Shown here: positions 1 through 6,951 of the stretch, piece after piece
Position numbering within the stretch: position 1 is the stretch's first letter
Layout of the letters: each line of letters begins with the position of its first letter
From: Candidatus Coatesiibacteriota bacterium
GTDB taxonomy: Bacteria; B130-G9
Assembly: GCA_003647755.1 (NCBI GenBank)
Contig: QMNL01000016.1
Location: 1 to 12,229 of the forward strand
Length of the DNA: 12,229 nt
Reading direction: 5' to 3'
Position numbers and translations under genes: made by a program
Notes under the pieces: model-generated
Told to the model about the DNA's origin: nothing
What the model saw: the letters and a program-made list of their open reading frames with translations, nothing else
Database searches by the model: none

Positions 1-79
1 ATTGCTGCAGTCATGATTGACGTAGGATCGATGTCGCGTCAAGCGGCCGCACTCCAAAAGGCTGGAACCATCTGCGTCA
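1..79 (+). repeat. Dispersed repeat, left copy (truncated by window start)
   Basis: This segment aligns over its whole length with 12125-12229 at the other end of the window, in the same orientation. I count 10 mismatches in 79 aligned bases. The right copy carries 26 extra bases (12165-12190) that are missing here between positions 40 and 41. The extra segment is flanked by the 5-base word GCGTC, which suggests a slipped deletion in this copy. Similarity stops being testable at position 79 because the right copy reaches the window edge. The element probably continues to the left of the window. It lies upstream of the tat gene and contains no coding region that I would support. Confidence 0.85.
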
Positions 80-147
80 GTCTGATTATTGGGGTCTCGC
101 CTCTGGCTTGCAATTGCTCAAAGCGGAGCGCATGCTTCTGGGCGTCG

Positions 148-154
148 AAAGGAG
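148..154 (+). promoter_or_regulatory. Ribosome binding site deciding a TTG start
   Basis: AAAGGAG lies 7 bases before a TTG codon at 162-164. It is a much better placed Shine-Dalgarno sequence than anything before the upstream in-frame candidates, TTG at 108 and ATG at 132. Starting at 162 gives the N-terminus MFGIGLTELL, which matches the classical TatA/TatB beginning. Confidence 0.75.
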
Positions 155-161
155 AACCATC

Positions 162-434
162 TTGTTTGGCATTGGGTTGACAGAGCTTCTGCTTATCTTT
201 GTGATAGCGTTGCTGTTCGTTGGGCCGAAGAGGCTGCCCGGAGTTGCGCGCAGCATAGGCCGGGTTTGGGGCCAGCTCTCCGACATGTCCCGGCAGTTCT
301 ACGCCGCGCTGACAGATGCGGCAAAGGAGCAGAATGCGGACGGCCCGAGCGTTCCCGATTGGCTCTCGGACGTTGCCAAGCCCGGAAGCTCCATCAAGGT
401 TCGGCCGCTCGGAGAGGATGATGACAAGACTTAG
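162..434 (+). CDS. Sec-independent protein translocase subunit, TatA/TatB type
   Basis: Small subunit of the twin-arginine translocase, which exports folded proteins across the cytoplasmic membrane. From the TTG at 162 the product is 90 residues. It has a short N-terminus (MFGIG), one hydrophobic membrane segment (about residues 6-21) and the hinge motif FVGPKRLP at about residues 18-25. An amphipathic helix and an acidic, hydrophilic tail ending in EDDDKT follow. The order membrane helix, FGPxxLP hinge, amphipathic helix is diagnostic of the TatA/TatB/MttA family. I cannot separate TatA from TatB: the length suits either, and the sequence after the hinge (GVARSIGRVWGQ) leans slightly towards TatB. 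No tatC is nearby, so this is a solitary subunit gene. Its 3' end faces the OPT transporter gene across 30 bases. Confidence 0.85.
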   Translation: MFGIGLTELLLIFVIALLFVGPKRLPGVARSIGRVWGQLSDMSRQFYAALTDAAKEQNADGPSVPDWLSDVAKPGSSIKVRPLGEDDDKT

Positions 435-464
435 CGGCTCAGTCGGCCTTGTGCGCTGTTGTTC

Positions 465-2366
465 TCACCTTGAGCGCGCTGCCTTGTAGAGGCTTGCGGC
501 CAGCCCCACGAATAGCGCTAGCGAGACAGGATCGGCCCAGGGTCCCATCCATTTGCCCCCGCCAAAGCCCATCTTGGCGCCGGAGTATGCGATGAGGGCG
601 AAGGCGATGCCAACCAAGGCTCCGCCCGCGATGAGCCCCGAGCTGAACAATATCCCACCCTCTCCTCGCCCCTTGAGTCGCTCGGCATGCCCTCTCTTCT
701 CCACTGCGCTTTTGACAAGGGCGCCCATCATAATTGGCGTTGTGAGCTCGAGCGGCAGGTAGAGACCGACCGCGAAGGGGAGCGAGGAGATGCCGAACAG
801 CTCGACAACCAACGCGGCGAACGCGCCGACGATGATCAATGTCCACGGCATTTTGCCCTGGAAAACACCCTGGACGACCATCTTCATCAGCGTTGCCTGA
901 GGCGCCGGGAGCGCGGCCGAGCCGATGCCATATCCCTCGTGCAGGATGAACAGCGTTCCGCCTACGAAGACCGCGGACGTCAGAACGCCCAGGAATTCAC
1001 CTATCTGTTGCAGCCGCGGCGTTGCTCCAACGAGGAAGCCTGTCTTTAGGTCCTGCGACGTGTCCCCGGCTATGCAGATTGAGATGCAGACGACCGCGCC
1101 CACGCTGAGGGCCGCTGCCATCCCCGCCGTGCCGCCGATACCGAACAGAACGAAGATGGCCGAGGTCCCCAAGAGCGTCGCGATTGTCATGCCCGATGCG
1201 GGATTGGAGGAGCTGCCGAGGATGCCCACAATTCTGGCGGAGACCGTAACGAAGAAGAAGCTGAAGATCACCGTCGCGAACCCGCCTACAAGGCCGATGT
1301 TCACCTGCGGAAGCAGCCAGATCGCGATGCCCATCGCTATTGCGACGGCCGCGACGAGCTTGAGCGGGAGGTCGCGGTCGGTCCGCTTGGCCTTGACGAT
1401 GCCGATTGTCTTGTAGGCCTTGCTCAGCCCGAGCTTCACCGATTCGACGACGGTCGGGACAGCCCTGACGAGGCTCATTATCCCACCCACGGCGACCGCA
1501 CCAGCGCCGATATATCTGATGTAGTTGTGCCAGACGTCTATTGGCTCCATTTGACTGATTGGCACGCTTGCGAGGAAGAGCGGCTCTGCGATGCGCGAGC
1601 CCAGTGCGTAGAACAGTGGGATGAAGACGAGCCAGCCCAAAACGCCTCCGGAGAGCATGTAAGCTGATATCTTGGGACCGATGATGAACCCGACGCCCAG
1701 CAGCGACGGGAGCGTCTCAACGCTGACCTGTGCGCCCTGCGGGACAGGGAGCCGCCAGCTCGGCGTCTCCTTCCAGAGCGCAAGGCCGTGAGGGTCCATC
1801 AGGAACTTGAAGACCGCTCCCCACGCCACGCCAAAGAAGACCTTCTTCGCCTTTGTCCCGCCCGTATCGCCCGCAACGAGCACCTCGGCGCAAGCAGTCC
1901 CCTCGGGATACGGCAGCTTCTTGTGCTGAGAGACGATCAGATAGCGCCTCAGCGGGATCATGAACAGCACGCCCAGCCACCCGCCCAAAAGCGCCAAGAC
2001 CATGATCTTCAGCAGGCCCACGTCGCCAATACCGAGCAGAATCATCGCCGGAATCGTGAAAATGACGCCGGCCGCAAGCGACTCGCCGGCCGAGCCGATC
2101 GTCTGAACCATGTTGTTCTCAAGGATTGTCCCGCCTCGCATCAGGCCGCGCAGTATTGCCATCGAGATGACCGCCACGGGGATCGAGGCGCTGACGGTCA
2201 TGCCGACCTTCAGGCCGAGGTAGGCGTTCGCCGCCCCGAACACTATCCCAAGCACGACGCCCAACACGATTGAGCGGATTGTGAACTCTGGAACCGCCCG
2301 CTCCGCGGCGACGTAAGGCTTAAACTCCTCCTCGTCCCGACTTACCTGCTCGTTATCCTCCTGCAT
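465..2366 (-). CDS. OPT-family oligopeptide transporter
   Basis: Polytopic inner-membrane transporter of the OPT superfamily, which takes up oligopeptides or metal chelates by proton symport. The exact substrate cannot be read from the sequence. The product is 633 residues from the ATG at 2366, close to the usual 600-670 for bacterial members. After a short acidic cytoplasmic N-terminus comes the conserved first membrane region with NAYLGLKVGMTVSASIPVAV. Many further hydrophobic segments follow, for example AILRGLMRGG with its downstream loop, FFFVTVSARIVGILGSSSNP in the middle and LPFAVGLYLPLELTTPIMMG near the C-terminus, the last being typical of the family. I prefer ATG 2366 over the upstream in-frame ATG at 2411 because AAAGGATGG precedes it and the family N-terminus begins about here. 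G+C is high, like pgi. It stands alone, divergent from the restriction-modification genes. Confidence 0.9.
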   Translation of the reverse strand: MQEDNEQVSRDEEEFKPYVAAERAVPEFTIRSIVLGVVLGIVFGAANAYLGLKVGMTVSASIPVAVISMAILRGLMRGGTILENNMVQTIGSAGESLAAGVIFTIPAMILLGIGDVGLLKIMVLALLGGWLGVLFMIPLRRYLIVSQHKKLPYPEGTACAEVLVAGDTGGTKAKKVFFGVAWGAVFKFLMDPHGLALWKETPSWRLPVPQGAQVSVETLPSLLGVGFIIGPKISAYMLSGGVLGWLVFIPLFYALGSRIAEPLFLASVPISQMEPIDVWHNYIRYIGAGAVAVGGIMSLVRAVPTVVESVKLGLSKAYKTIGIVKAKRTDRDLPLKLVAAVAIAMGIAIWLLPQVNIGLVGGFATVIFSFFFVTVSARIVGILGSSSNPASGMTIATLLGTSAIFVLFGIGGTAGMAAALSVGAVVCISICIAGDTSQDLKTGFLVGATPRLQQIGEFLGVLTSAVFVGGTLFILHEGYGIGSAALPAPQATLMKMVVQGVFQGKMPWTLIIVGAFAALVVELFGISSLPFAVGLYLPLELTTPIMMGALVKSAVEKRGHAERLKGRGEGGILFSSGLIAGGALVGIAFALIAYSGAKMGFGGGKWMGPWADPVSLALFVGLAASLYKAARSR

Positions 2367-2409
2367 CGCCCCATCCTTTGGTTTCAAAATGGATAATAAA
2401 AGAAGGCAC

Positions 2410-2437
2410 ATTGTAGCAAAGCGTTACTTTTGAAGAA
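2410..2437 (-). promoter_or_regulatory. Possible promoter for the OPT transporter gene
   Basis: On the minus strand TACAAT (2410-2415) is a fair -10 box. A weak -35 match, TTCTTC (2432-2437), lies 16 bases upstream. The position, about 45 bases before the ATG at 2366, is suitable. The -35 box is poor, so this is tentative. Confidence 0.3.
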
Positions 2438-2493
2438 ACAATCCCCTGTGAGCGACCACTGCGAACATGATGGTCCGTGCCTAATTGAGGCAA

Positions 2494-2521
2494 TTGAATC
2501 GGAATGCGCTTTGACTATAAT
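2494..2521 (+). promoter_or_regulatory. Probable promoter of the restriction-modification operon
   Basis: TTGAAT (2494-2499) and a perfect TATAAT (2516-2521) are separated by 16 bases and stand about 80 bases before the ATG at 2601. No other convincing promoter occurs before the second methyltransferase. The endonuclease and both methyltransferase genes may therefore be transcribed from here. I see no control-protein gene or obvious C-box. Confidence 0.6.
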
Positions 2522-2600
2522 AATGGTGAGCATACGTTAGGCTATGGTTTTATGAAGGGTGCAGACGGGCAATCGCATTGGGCCATTATTCAGGAAAGAG

Positions 2601-3320
2601 ATGACGAAAGAGCAGCGCGAGCGCATCAAAGCCATTTTCGTGAGGTTTTTGCAGGAACGTTACAAGAAGGTATCCAAGCTTAGCATTACCGATCTCAATG
2701 TGAATCCATTCCTTATTAAACTACTCGCACCTAGTCTTGACATGCGAGAACCGAGAGATGTCGTCCGGTGGCTTATGCAGCAGAGGCTGGAACGAGGAGC
2801 CGTTACCTCCCTCGGGATTGCGCTGCAAGATGCCGCGAAGGTTTTTTCGGAGGGGACCGGTGTTGAGGGGGCAGACATACTGAAAACCAAGGAGGGAACA
2901 CATTACCACATCCAAATCAAGAGCGGGCCGAACACCATTCCAAAGGGTCTGGGGGTTCGGTTGGCATCTTTATTGAGAAGCGCACAGCGCCGCAATCGGG
3001 GTTCTGTAGCTCTGTATGGCATGTGTTATGGGGCTCCCCGGCAGGTCAGTGGGATCGTGAGGAAATATGTGCGACAGGAGGGTGGCGTCGATTGGCTGGC
3101 CGGCCGAGCGTTCTGGGAGTTTATCTCTGATGATCCAAAGTGTATCGACGAGGTCTATAACATTGCAGCGGAAGTTGCGGAGACATTCCGTGCCCCTGAC
3201 GGGCGCTCGCTTCGTCAGCTTATAATAGATAGAATGGAGGAGCTGACGGCTCAGTTCATCCAGCTCTATGGCGAAGACGTTGACACCATGTGGGCCAACC
3301 TCCTCAAGTTGAATTCATGA
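2601..3320 (+). CDS. Type II restriction endonuclease, EcoO109I/PmeII-like
   Basis: Predicted type II endonuclease cleaving unmodified DNA. From ATG 2601 the product is 239 residues. The overall pattern resembles what I recall of EcoO109I: an N-terminal helix with NVNPFLIKLL, a following stretch GAVTSLGIALQDAAKVF, a catalytic core, and a C-terminal AGRAFWEFISDDP block ending in a helical tail with W and LL. The PD-(D/E)XK core is visible as GADI (Asp92), then 12 residues, then QIKSGPNT (Gln105-x-Lys107), so Gln replaces the usual Glu. The ATG at 2601 has AGGAAAGAG just before it. An in-frame GTG at 2559 would add 14 residues but has GAAGG directly abutting it. The stop overlaps the next gene's start (ATGA). 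One sampled 60-base stretch is only 42% G+C, against 67% in the OPT gene, suggesting transfer. The recognition site cannot be deduced. Confidence 0.8.
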   Translation: MTKEQRERIKAIFVRFLQERYKKVSKLSITDLNVNPFLIKLLAPSLDMREPRDVVRWLMQQRLERGAVTSLGIALQDAAKVFSEGTGVEGADILKTKEGTHYHIQIKSGPNTIPKGLGVRLASLLRSAQRRNRGSVALYGMCYGAPRQVSGIVRKYVRQEGGVDWLAGRAFWEFISDDPKCIDEVYNIAAEVAETFRAPDGRSLRQLIIDRMEELTAQFIQLYGEDVDTMWANLLKLNS

Positions 3321-5494
3321 GCATGAGATACATCGAGAGGGATCTGCCGGTCGAGCGACTTAACCCGCTGGCGCTGGCAGAGGGCAATTCTAAAAAACCC
3401 GTCTACCGAATGCACAAATGGTGGGCGCGGCGCCTCGGCACCGTTTTTAGGATGATCACTCTAGCCGCGTCTGTGGATGCCGAGGAAAGTGAGGCAGAAA
3501 TATGGTCGAAGTTTGAACGTGGATTTGACCTGGAGAGGACCGTTATTCTTGATCCTTTTATGGGAGGTGGGACAACGGTGGTTGAAGCTTTGGCCCTGGG
3601 TGCGCGAGTCATCGGAGTGGACATCAATCCCGTAGCCTGGTTCATAACAAAGAAGGAAATAGAGCCTGTAAGCTTAACCGAACTGGATAGAGCTTTTAAT
3701 CGTCTTGAGAATACCGCTGGTAAGTTCATCAAAAAACTTTATACCACACGTTGTCCCGCGGGACATTCGGCGGAGGTTATGTATGCCTTTTGGGTCAAAT
3801 CGGCCGTCTGCTCTGAATGCGGGTCTCGAATACGGCTTTTCCCCAACTATGAGCTTTCTCGGAAGAACGGTTCAAGTGTTGTGGTCTGTCCGGAATGCCT
3901 CCATTTGTTCGATGTGGCAGGTCCTGGATCCTCAAGAACTCGGTGTCCCCAATGCGGCTATTGTTTCGTCCCATCCAAAGGTGTGTCGGGGAAAGGGACA
4001 TTCCGATGTAATGTATGTGGCGCAACTCAAAGAGTGATTGATGCGGTGGAAAGAAGGGGAGGTGCACTGGACGCACAGCTTTTCGCACTTGAAGGGTATT
4101 GCAATACATGCGGCCGCTTTTTCAAACGTGCTGATTCGGCAGACATAGACCTTTTCGAGAGAGCAAGAGCCCTTTTCAGGGAAGACCGTCAAAAACTCCT
4201 TATACCCAGACAGCTGATACCGGTCGAGGGCAGAAGCGATCCTCGCCCGGTAAACCATGGGTATCGTTACTTCAGCCAAATGTTCAACGAGAGGCAACTT
4301 CTCTGTCTTGGCACGCTGCTGTCGGAGATAAGAAAGATACCTGACAGAAACGTGCGCGAACTGATGCTCATAGCCTTTTCCGATTGTTTGGACGCGAACA
4401 ACATGTTCTGCAAATATGAGGTCCAATGGCATAAAATATCTCTCCTCTTCGGTCTTCATGCTTTCCACCCAATCGAGCGACCGACGGAGAACAATGTTTG
4501 GGGCGCCAGATACGGACGTTCTACGTTTGTGAAGTGCTACCAAAAAATGCGCCGGGCGAAAGCCTATTGGGCTGAATACAGCACACTCTCGACGCCGAAA
4601 TCGACCGGAGGTAGTTCTGCGCTCGAGCCCGCGAAGGCCTATCAAACACGGATGGAGTCATCATTTAAGGGACTGATGAAGGCTCGAAGGGGAGTACTTC
4701 TTAAGAGCCAATCTTCTCGCGAACTCTCGTTTATCCCTGATGCCTCTGTGGACGCCGTCATTACAGACCCCCCATACTTGGACAATGTTCAGTATTCTGA
4801 GCTGGCCGACTTCTTCTACGTTTGGCTCAGACTCGCACTGAAGGACTCATACGCTTGTTTCCGGCCGGAACTCTCCAGCCGGGCAGACGAGATGATTCAA
4901 AACGACAAGATGGGCAAGGGAGCATCCTTGTTTCAGGATTCGTTGCGGGACGTTTTTGCCGAATGTCGTCGAGTCCTCAAGTCCAATGGTCTGTTAGTAT
5001 TCACATTCCACCACAACCGCGTTACCGCGTGGCAGCGAGTCGCAGAGGCCATCTCTGGCGCCGGATTCTACGTCTCTGCTTGTCCCATAGTGCGCTCCGA
5101 GGGTAAGAGCGGGTTTCACAGCAGCGAGGGAAACATCCGATACGACGCGGTCTTTGTGTGTCGCAAGGGACCGTCTCCAGAGCCGCGGTCCCCTTGGCCT
5201 AACGTGAAAACGAGAATCGCAGATGATTCAGCCGACTGGGTCCACCGAACGCTGGACTCTGGCCTGCCGGTCTCAAAAGTTGATGTATTCGCGATCCTCA
5301 TGGCCAAGTCGGTTGAACACTTCTCCAGGTGTCGCTGTAATGACGTGCCCCTTGAACAGGCTCTGCAGGCCAGCTCGGCAATACTTGACGATCTCTATCA
5401 GCAGATATTGGTCGATGCTAAGAGCGCGGCAGTCGTTCAGCGAGACCGATGGAGCCAGCTTCCACTTTTTTCACCGGTCGCTAAGCCTATCTGA
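3317..5494 (+). CDS. DNA amino-methyltransferase, DUF1156/COG1743 type with zinc knuckles
   Basis: Predicted SAM-dependent DNA methyltransferase acting on an exocyclic amino group, most likely adenine N6. It probably protects host sites from the adjoining endonuclease. From ATG 3317 it has 725 residues. The N-terminus shows the DUF1156 signature (ERDLPVERLN, then HKWWARRLGTVFR at 33-45). SAM motif I, DPFMGGGTT, is at 79-87 and GVDINP at 100-105. A long insertion holds five CxxC pairs (165/168, 191/194, 210/213, 231/234, 262/265), consistent with two or more zinc ribbons. The catalytic motif DPPYLDNVQYSELADFF is at 484-500. Motif I before a long insert and then DPPY is an alpha-like order. The start overlaps the endonuclease stop by 4 bases, implying translational coupling. 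An in-frame ATG at 3290 would overlap more and precedes the DUF1156 start. Base composition is A+T-rich like the endonuclease. Confidence 0.85.
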   Translation: MSMRYIERDLPVERLNPLALAEGNSKKPVYRMHKWWARRLGTVFRMITLAASVDAEESEAEIWSKFERGFDLERTVILDPFMGGGTTVVEALALGARVIGVDINPVAWFITKKEIEPVSLTELDRAFNRLENTAGKFIKKLYTTRCPAGHSAEVMYAFWVKSAVCSECGSRIRLFPNYELSRKNGSSVVVCPECLHLFDVAGPGSSRTRCPQCGYCFVPSKGVSGKGTFRCNVCGATQRVIDAVERRGGALDAQLFALEGYCNTCGRFFKRADSADIDLFERARALFREDRQKLLIPRQLIPVEGRSDPRPVNHGYRYFSQMFNERQLLCLGTLLSEIRKIPDRNVRELMLIAFSDCLDANNMFCKYEVQWHKISLLFGLHAFHPIERPTENNVWGARYGRSTFVKCYQKMRRAKAYWAEYSTLSTPKSTGGSSALEPAKAYQTRMESSFKGLMKARRGVLLKSQSSRELSFIPDASVDAVITDPPYLDNVQYSELADFFYVWLRLALKDSYACFRPELSSRADEMIQNDKMGKGASLFQDSLRDVFAECRRVLKSNGLLVFTFHHNRVTAWQRVAEAISGAGFYVSACPIVRSEGKSGFHSSEGNIRYDAVFVCRKGPSPEPRSPWPNVKTRIADDSADWVHRTLDSGLPVSKVDVFAILMAKSVEHFSRCRCNDVPLEQALQASSAILDDLYQQILVDAKSAAVVQRDRWSQLPLFSPVAKPI

Positions 5495-5504
5495 CTTGTA
5501 ACCA

Positions 5505-6908
5505 ATGCAAACGACGCACAAGATAATATTCGGCGATAGCCGCTCCATGGCGGAGGTGGCCGACGAGTCCGTTCATCTGATCGTTACATCGCCACCCTAC
5601 TGGCAGTTGAAGGACTACGGTGCGAAGGGCCAGATCGGCTTCGACGACACATACGAGGACTACATCAACAGCCTCAACCTCGTCTGGAAGGAATGCCAGC
5701 GAGTCTTGCACAAAGGCTGCCGACTCTGCATCAACATCGGCGACCAGTTCGCCCGCGCCGCATACTACGGCAGATACAAGGTCATCCCAATCCGCACCGA
5801 GATCGTCAGGATGTGCGAGGCGCTGGGGCTGGACTACATGGGAGCCATCATCTGGCAGAAGGTTACGACCTGCAACACCACCGGCGGCGCCTCGATCATG
5901 GGCTCTTATCCCTACCCGCGCAATGGGATAATCAAGCTGGACTACGAGTTCATTCTGATATTCAAGAAGCTCGGCGAGCCACCCGAGGTCTCGGACGAGG
6001 CAAAAAAAGCCTCAAAACTCAGCCTAACCGAATGGAATAAGTACTTCTATGGGCACTGGGACTTCCCAGGTGAGCGAATCAAGAAGAACGCCTCCGCCAA
6101 GAGAAAGCCTCGTTCAGATCTTTCGAAGAGGACGTCTCCCTTTGGCGATACGTCGTCGGTGGGTGATTCGAATGAGACACGTCTTGGGGGAAAGCGCAGT
6201 CCGCAAGCCGCAAGCCGTGGTCCGCAATGGCTTGAGCACATCGCGCCGTTCCCCGAGGAGCTGCCCAAGCGACTCATCCGGATGTTCTCGTTCGTTGGCG
6301 ACACGGTGCTCGACCCCTTCTTAGGCAGCGGCACGACGACGCTTGCGGCCAAGAATCAGGGCAGAAACTCGATCGGCTACGAGATCAACCCCAACTATCG
6401 CCCGCTTATAGAGCAGAAAACTGGCGCTAGAGAGGTTACGGTCTTTGGAGGTGATGTGAGGTTTGAGTTTGTTTCTCAGAAGGACCCGCTGCCGGACCTG
6501 AAGGCTTCGATCGCCAAGCTGCCATACGTGTTCAGGGATGTCGTCAAGGTAACGCGGAAGGTTGATTCCAGGAAGAGGACCTACGGCTCTCGCATCAAGG
6601 CGGGGCAGGCGCCCGAAGAGGAGCTCCGCAAGGTAAAGCGCATCTTGGGGCCGTGGCTTTTGGAGCTGGACGACGAGACGAAGGTCCACCTGATTGGCTA
6701 CCAGCCGATTGCGGGCAAGGAGGCGGAGGTTACCGGGCTGCTTGAGAGGCTCACAGTGGCCAAAAAAGTCTATCTAAGGGAGAGCAAGCGCTTCAAGTTC
6801 GATGACAAGGGCCGCCGGTTGGCTTACGTCTATCTCGACGACGGCACCTTTGTGAACGCCGAGCTCATCAAGTCCGGCCTGGTTGACATCGACACCACGT
6901 ATGAGTAG
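5505..6908 (+). CDS. Beta-class DNA amino-methyltransferase with SNase-like C-terminal domain
   Basis: Second SAM-dependent DNA methyltransferase of the cluster, 467 residues. The catalytic motif SPPYW (29-33) precedes the SAM motif DPFLGSGTT (270-278), the beta-class order. SPPY is commonest in N4-cytosine enzymes, though N6-adenine is possible. HIAPFPEELPKRLI (245-258) just before motif I is typical. Residues about 195-240 are Lys/Ser/Gly-rich and probably disordered. Residues about 389-465 look like the second half of a staphylococcal nuclease fold: KGRRLAYVYLDDGTFVNAELIKSGL parallels the SNase segment around Arg87. The equivalent of Arg35 appears to be His395, and the Asp40/Glu43 equivalents are missing, so nuclease activity is unlikely and a DNA-binding role is my inference. 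It starts 10 bases after the previous stop. Codon third positions are G+C-rich, unlike the two genes before it. Confidence 0.85.
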   Translation: MQTTHKIIFGDSRSMAEVADESVHLIVTSPPYWQLKDYGAKGQIGFDDTYEDYINSLNLVWKECQRVLHKGCRLCINIGDQFARAAYYGRYKVIPIRTEIVRMCEALGLDYMGAIIWQKVTTCNTTGGASIMGSYPYPRNGIIKLDYEFILIFKKLGEPPEVSDEAKKASKLSLTEWNKYFYGHWDFPGERIKKNASAKRKPRSDLSKRTSPFGDTSSVGDSNETRLGGKRSPQAASRGPQWLEHIAPFPEELPKRLIRMFSFVGDTVLDPFLGSGTTTLAAKNQGRNSIGYEINPNYRPLIEQKTGAREVTVFGGDVRFEFVSQKDPLPDLKASIAKLPYVFRDVVKVTRKVDSRKRTYGSRIKAGQAPEEELRKVKRILGPWLLELDDETKVHLIGYQPIAGKEAEVTGLLERLTVAKKVYLRESKRFKFDDKGRRLAYVYLDDGTFVNAELIKSGLVDIDTTYE

Positions 6909-6951
6909 GGGCCAATGACCAGGCAACGCCGATGGGGGCCAGTCCATCTAT

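Noticed and set aside
1788..2273. Open frame of 161 codons on the plus strand within the OPT gene
   Set aside because: It is rich in His, Arg, Gln and Asp as expected for an antisense shadow of a G+C-rich membrane protein gene.
2559..2600. GTG at 2559 as the start of the endonuclease
   Set aside because: The only purine-rich stretch before it abuts the codon, whereas ATG 2601 has a properly spaced AGGAAAGAG and gives a length fitting the family.
3932..4645. Long open frame (237 codons) on the minus strand inside the first methyltransferase
   Set aside because: It lies wholly antisense to a gene with clear methyltransferase motifs, has no recognisable domain and no ribosome binding site of note.
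6909..6951. Bidirectional terminator in the 43-base convergent gap
   Set aside because: I found no stem longer than 4 base pairs and no T tract in the gap.
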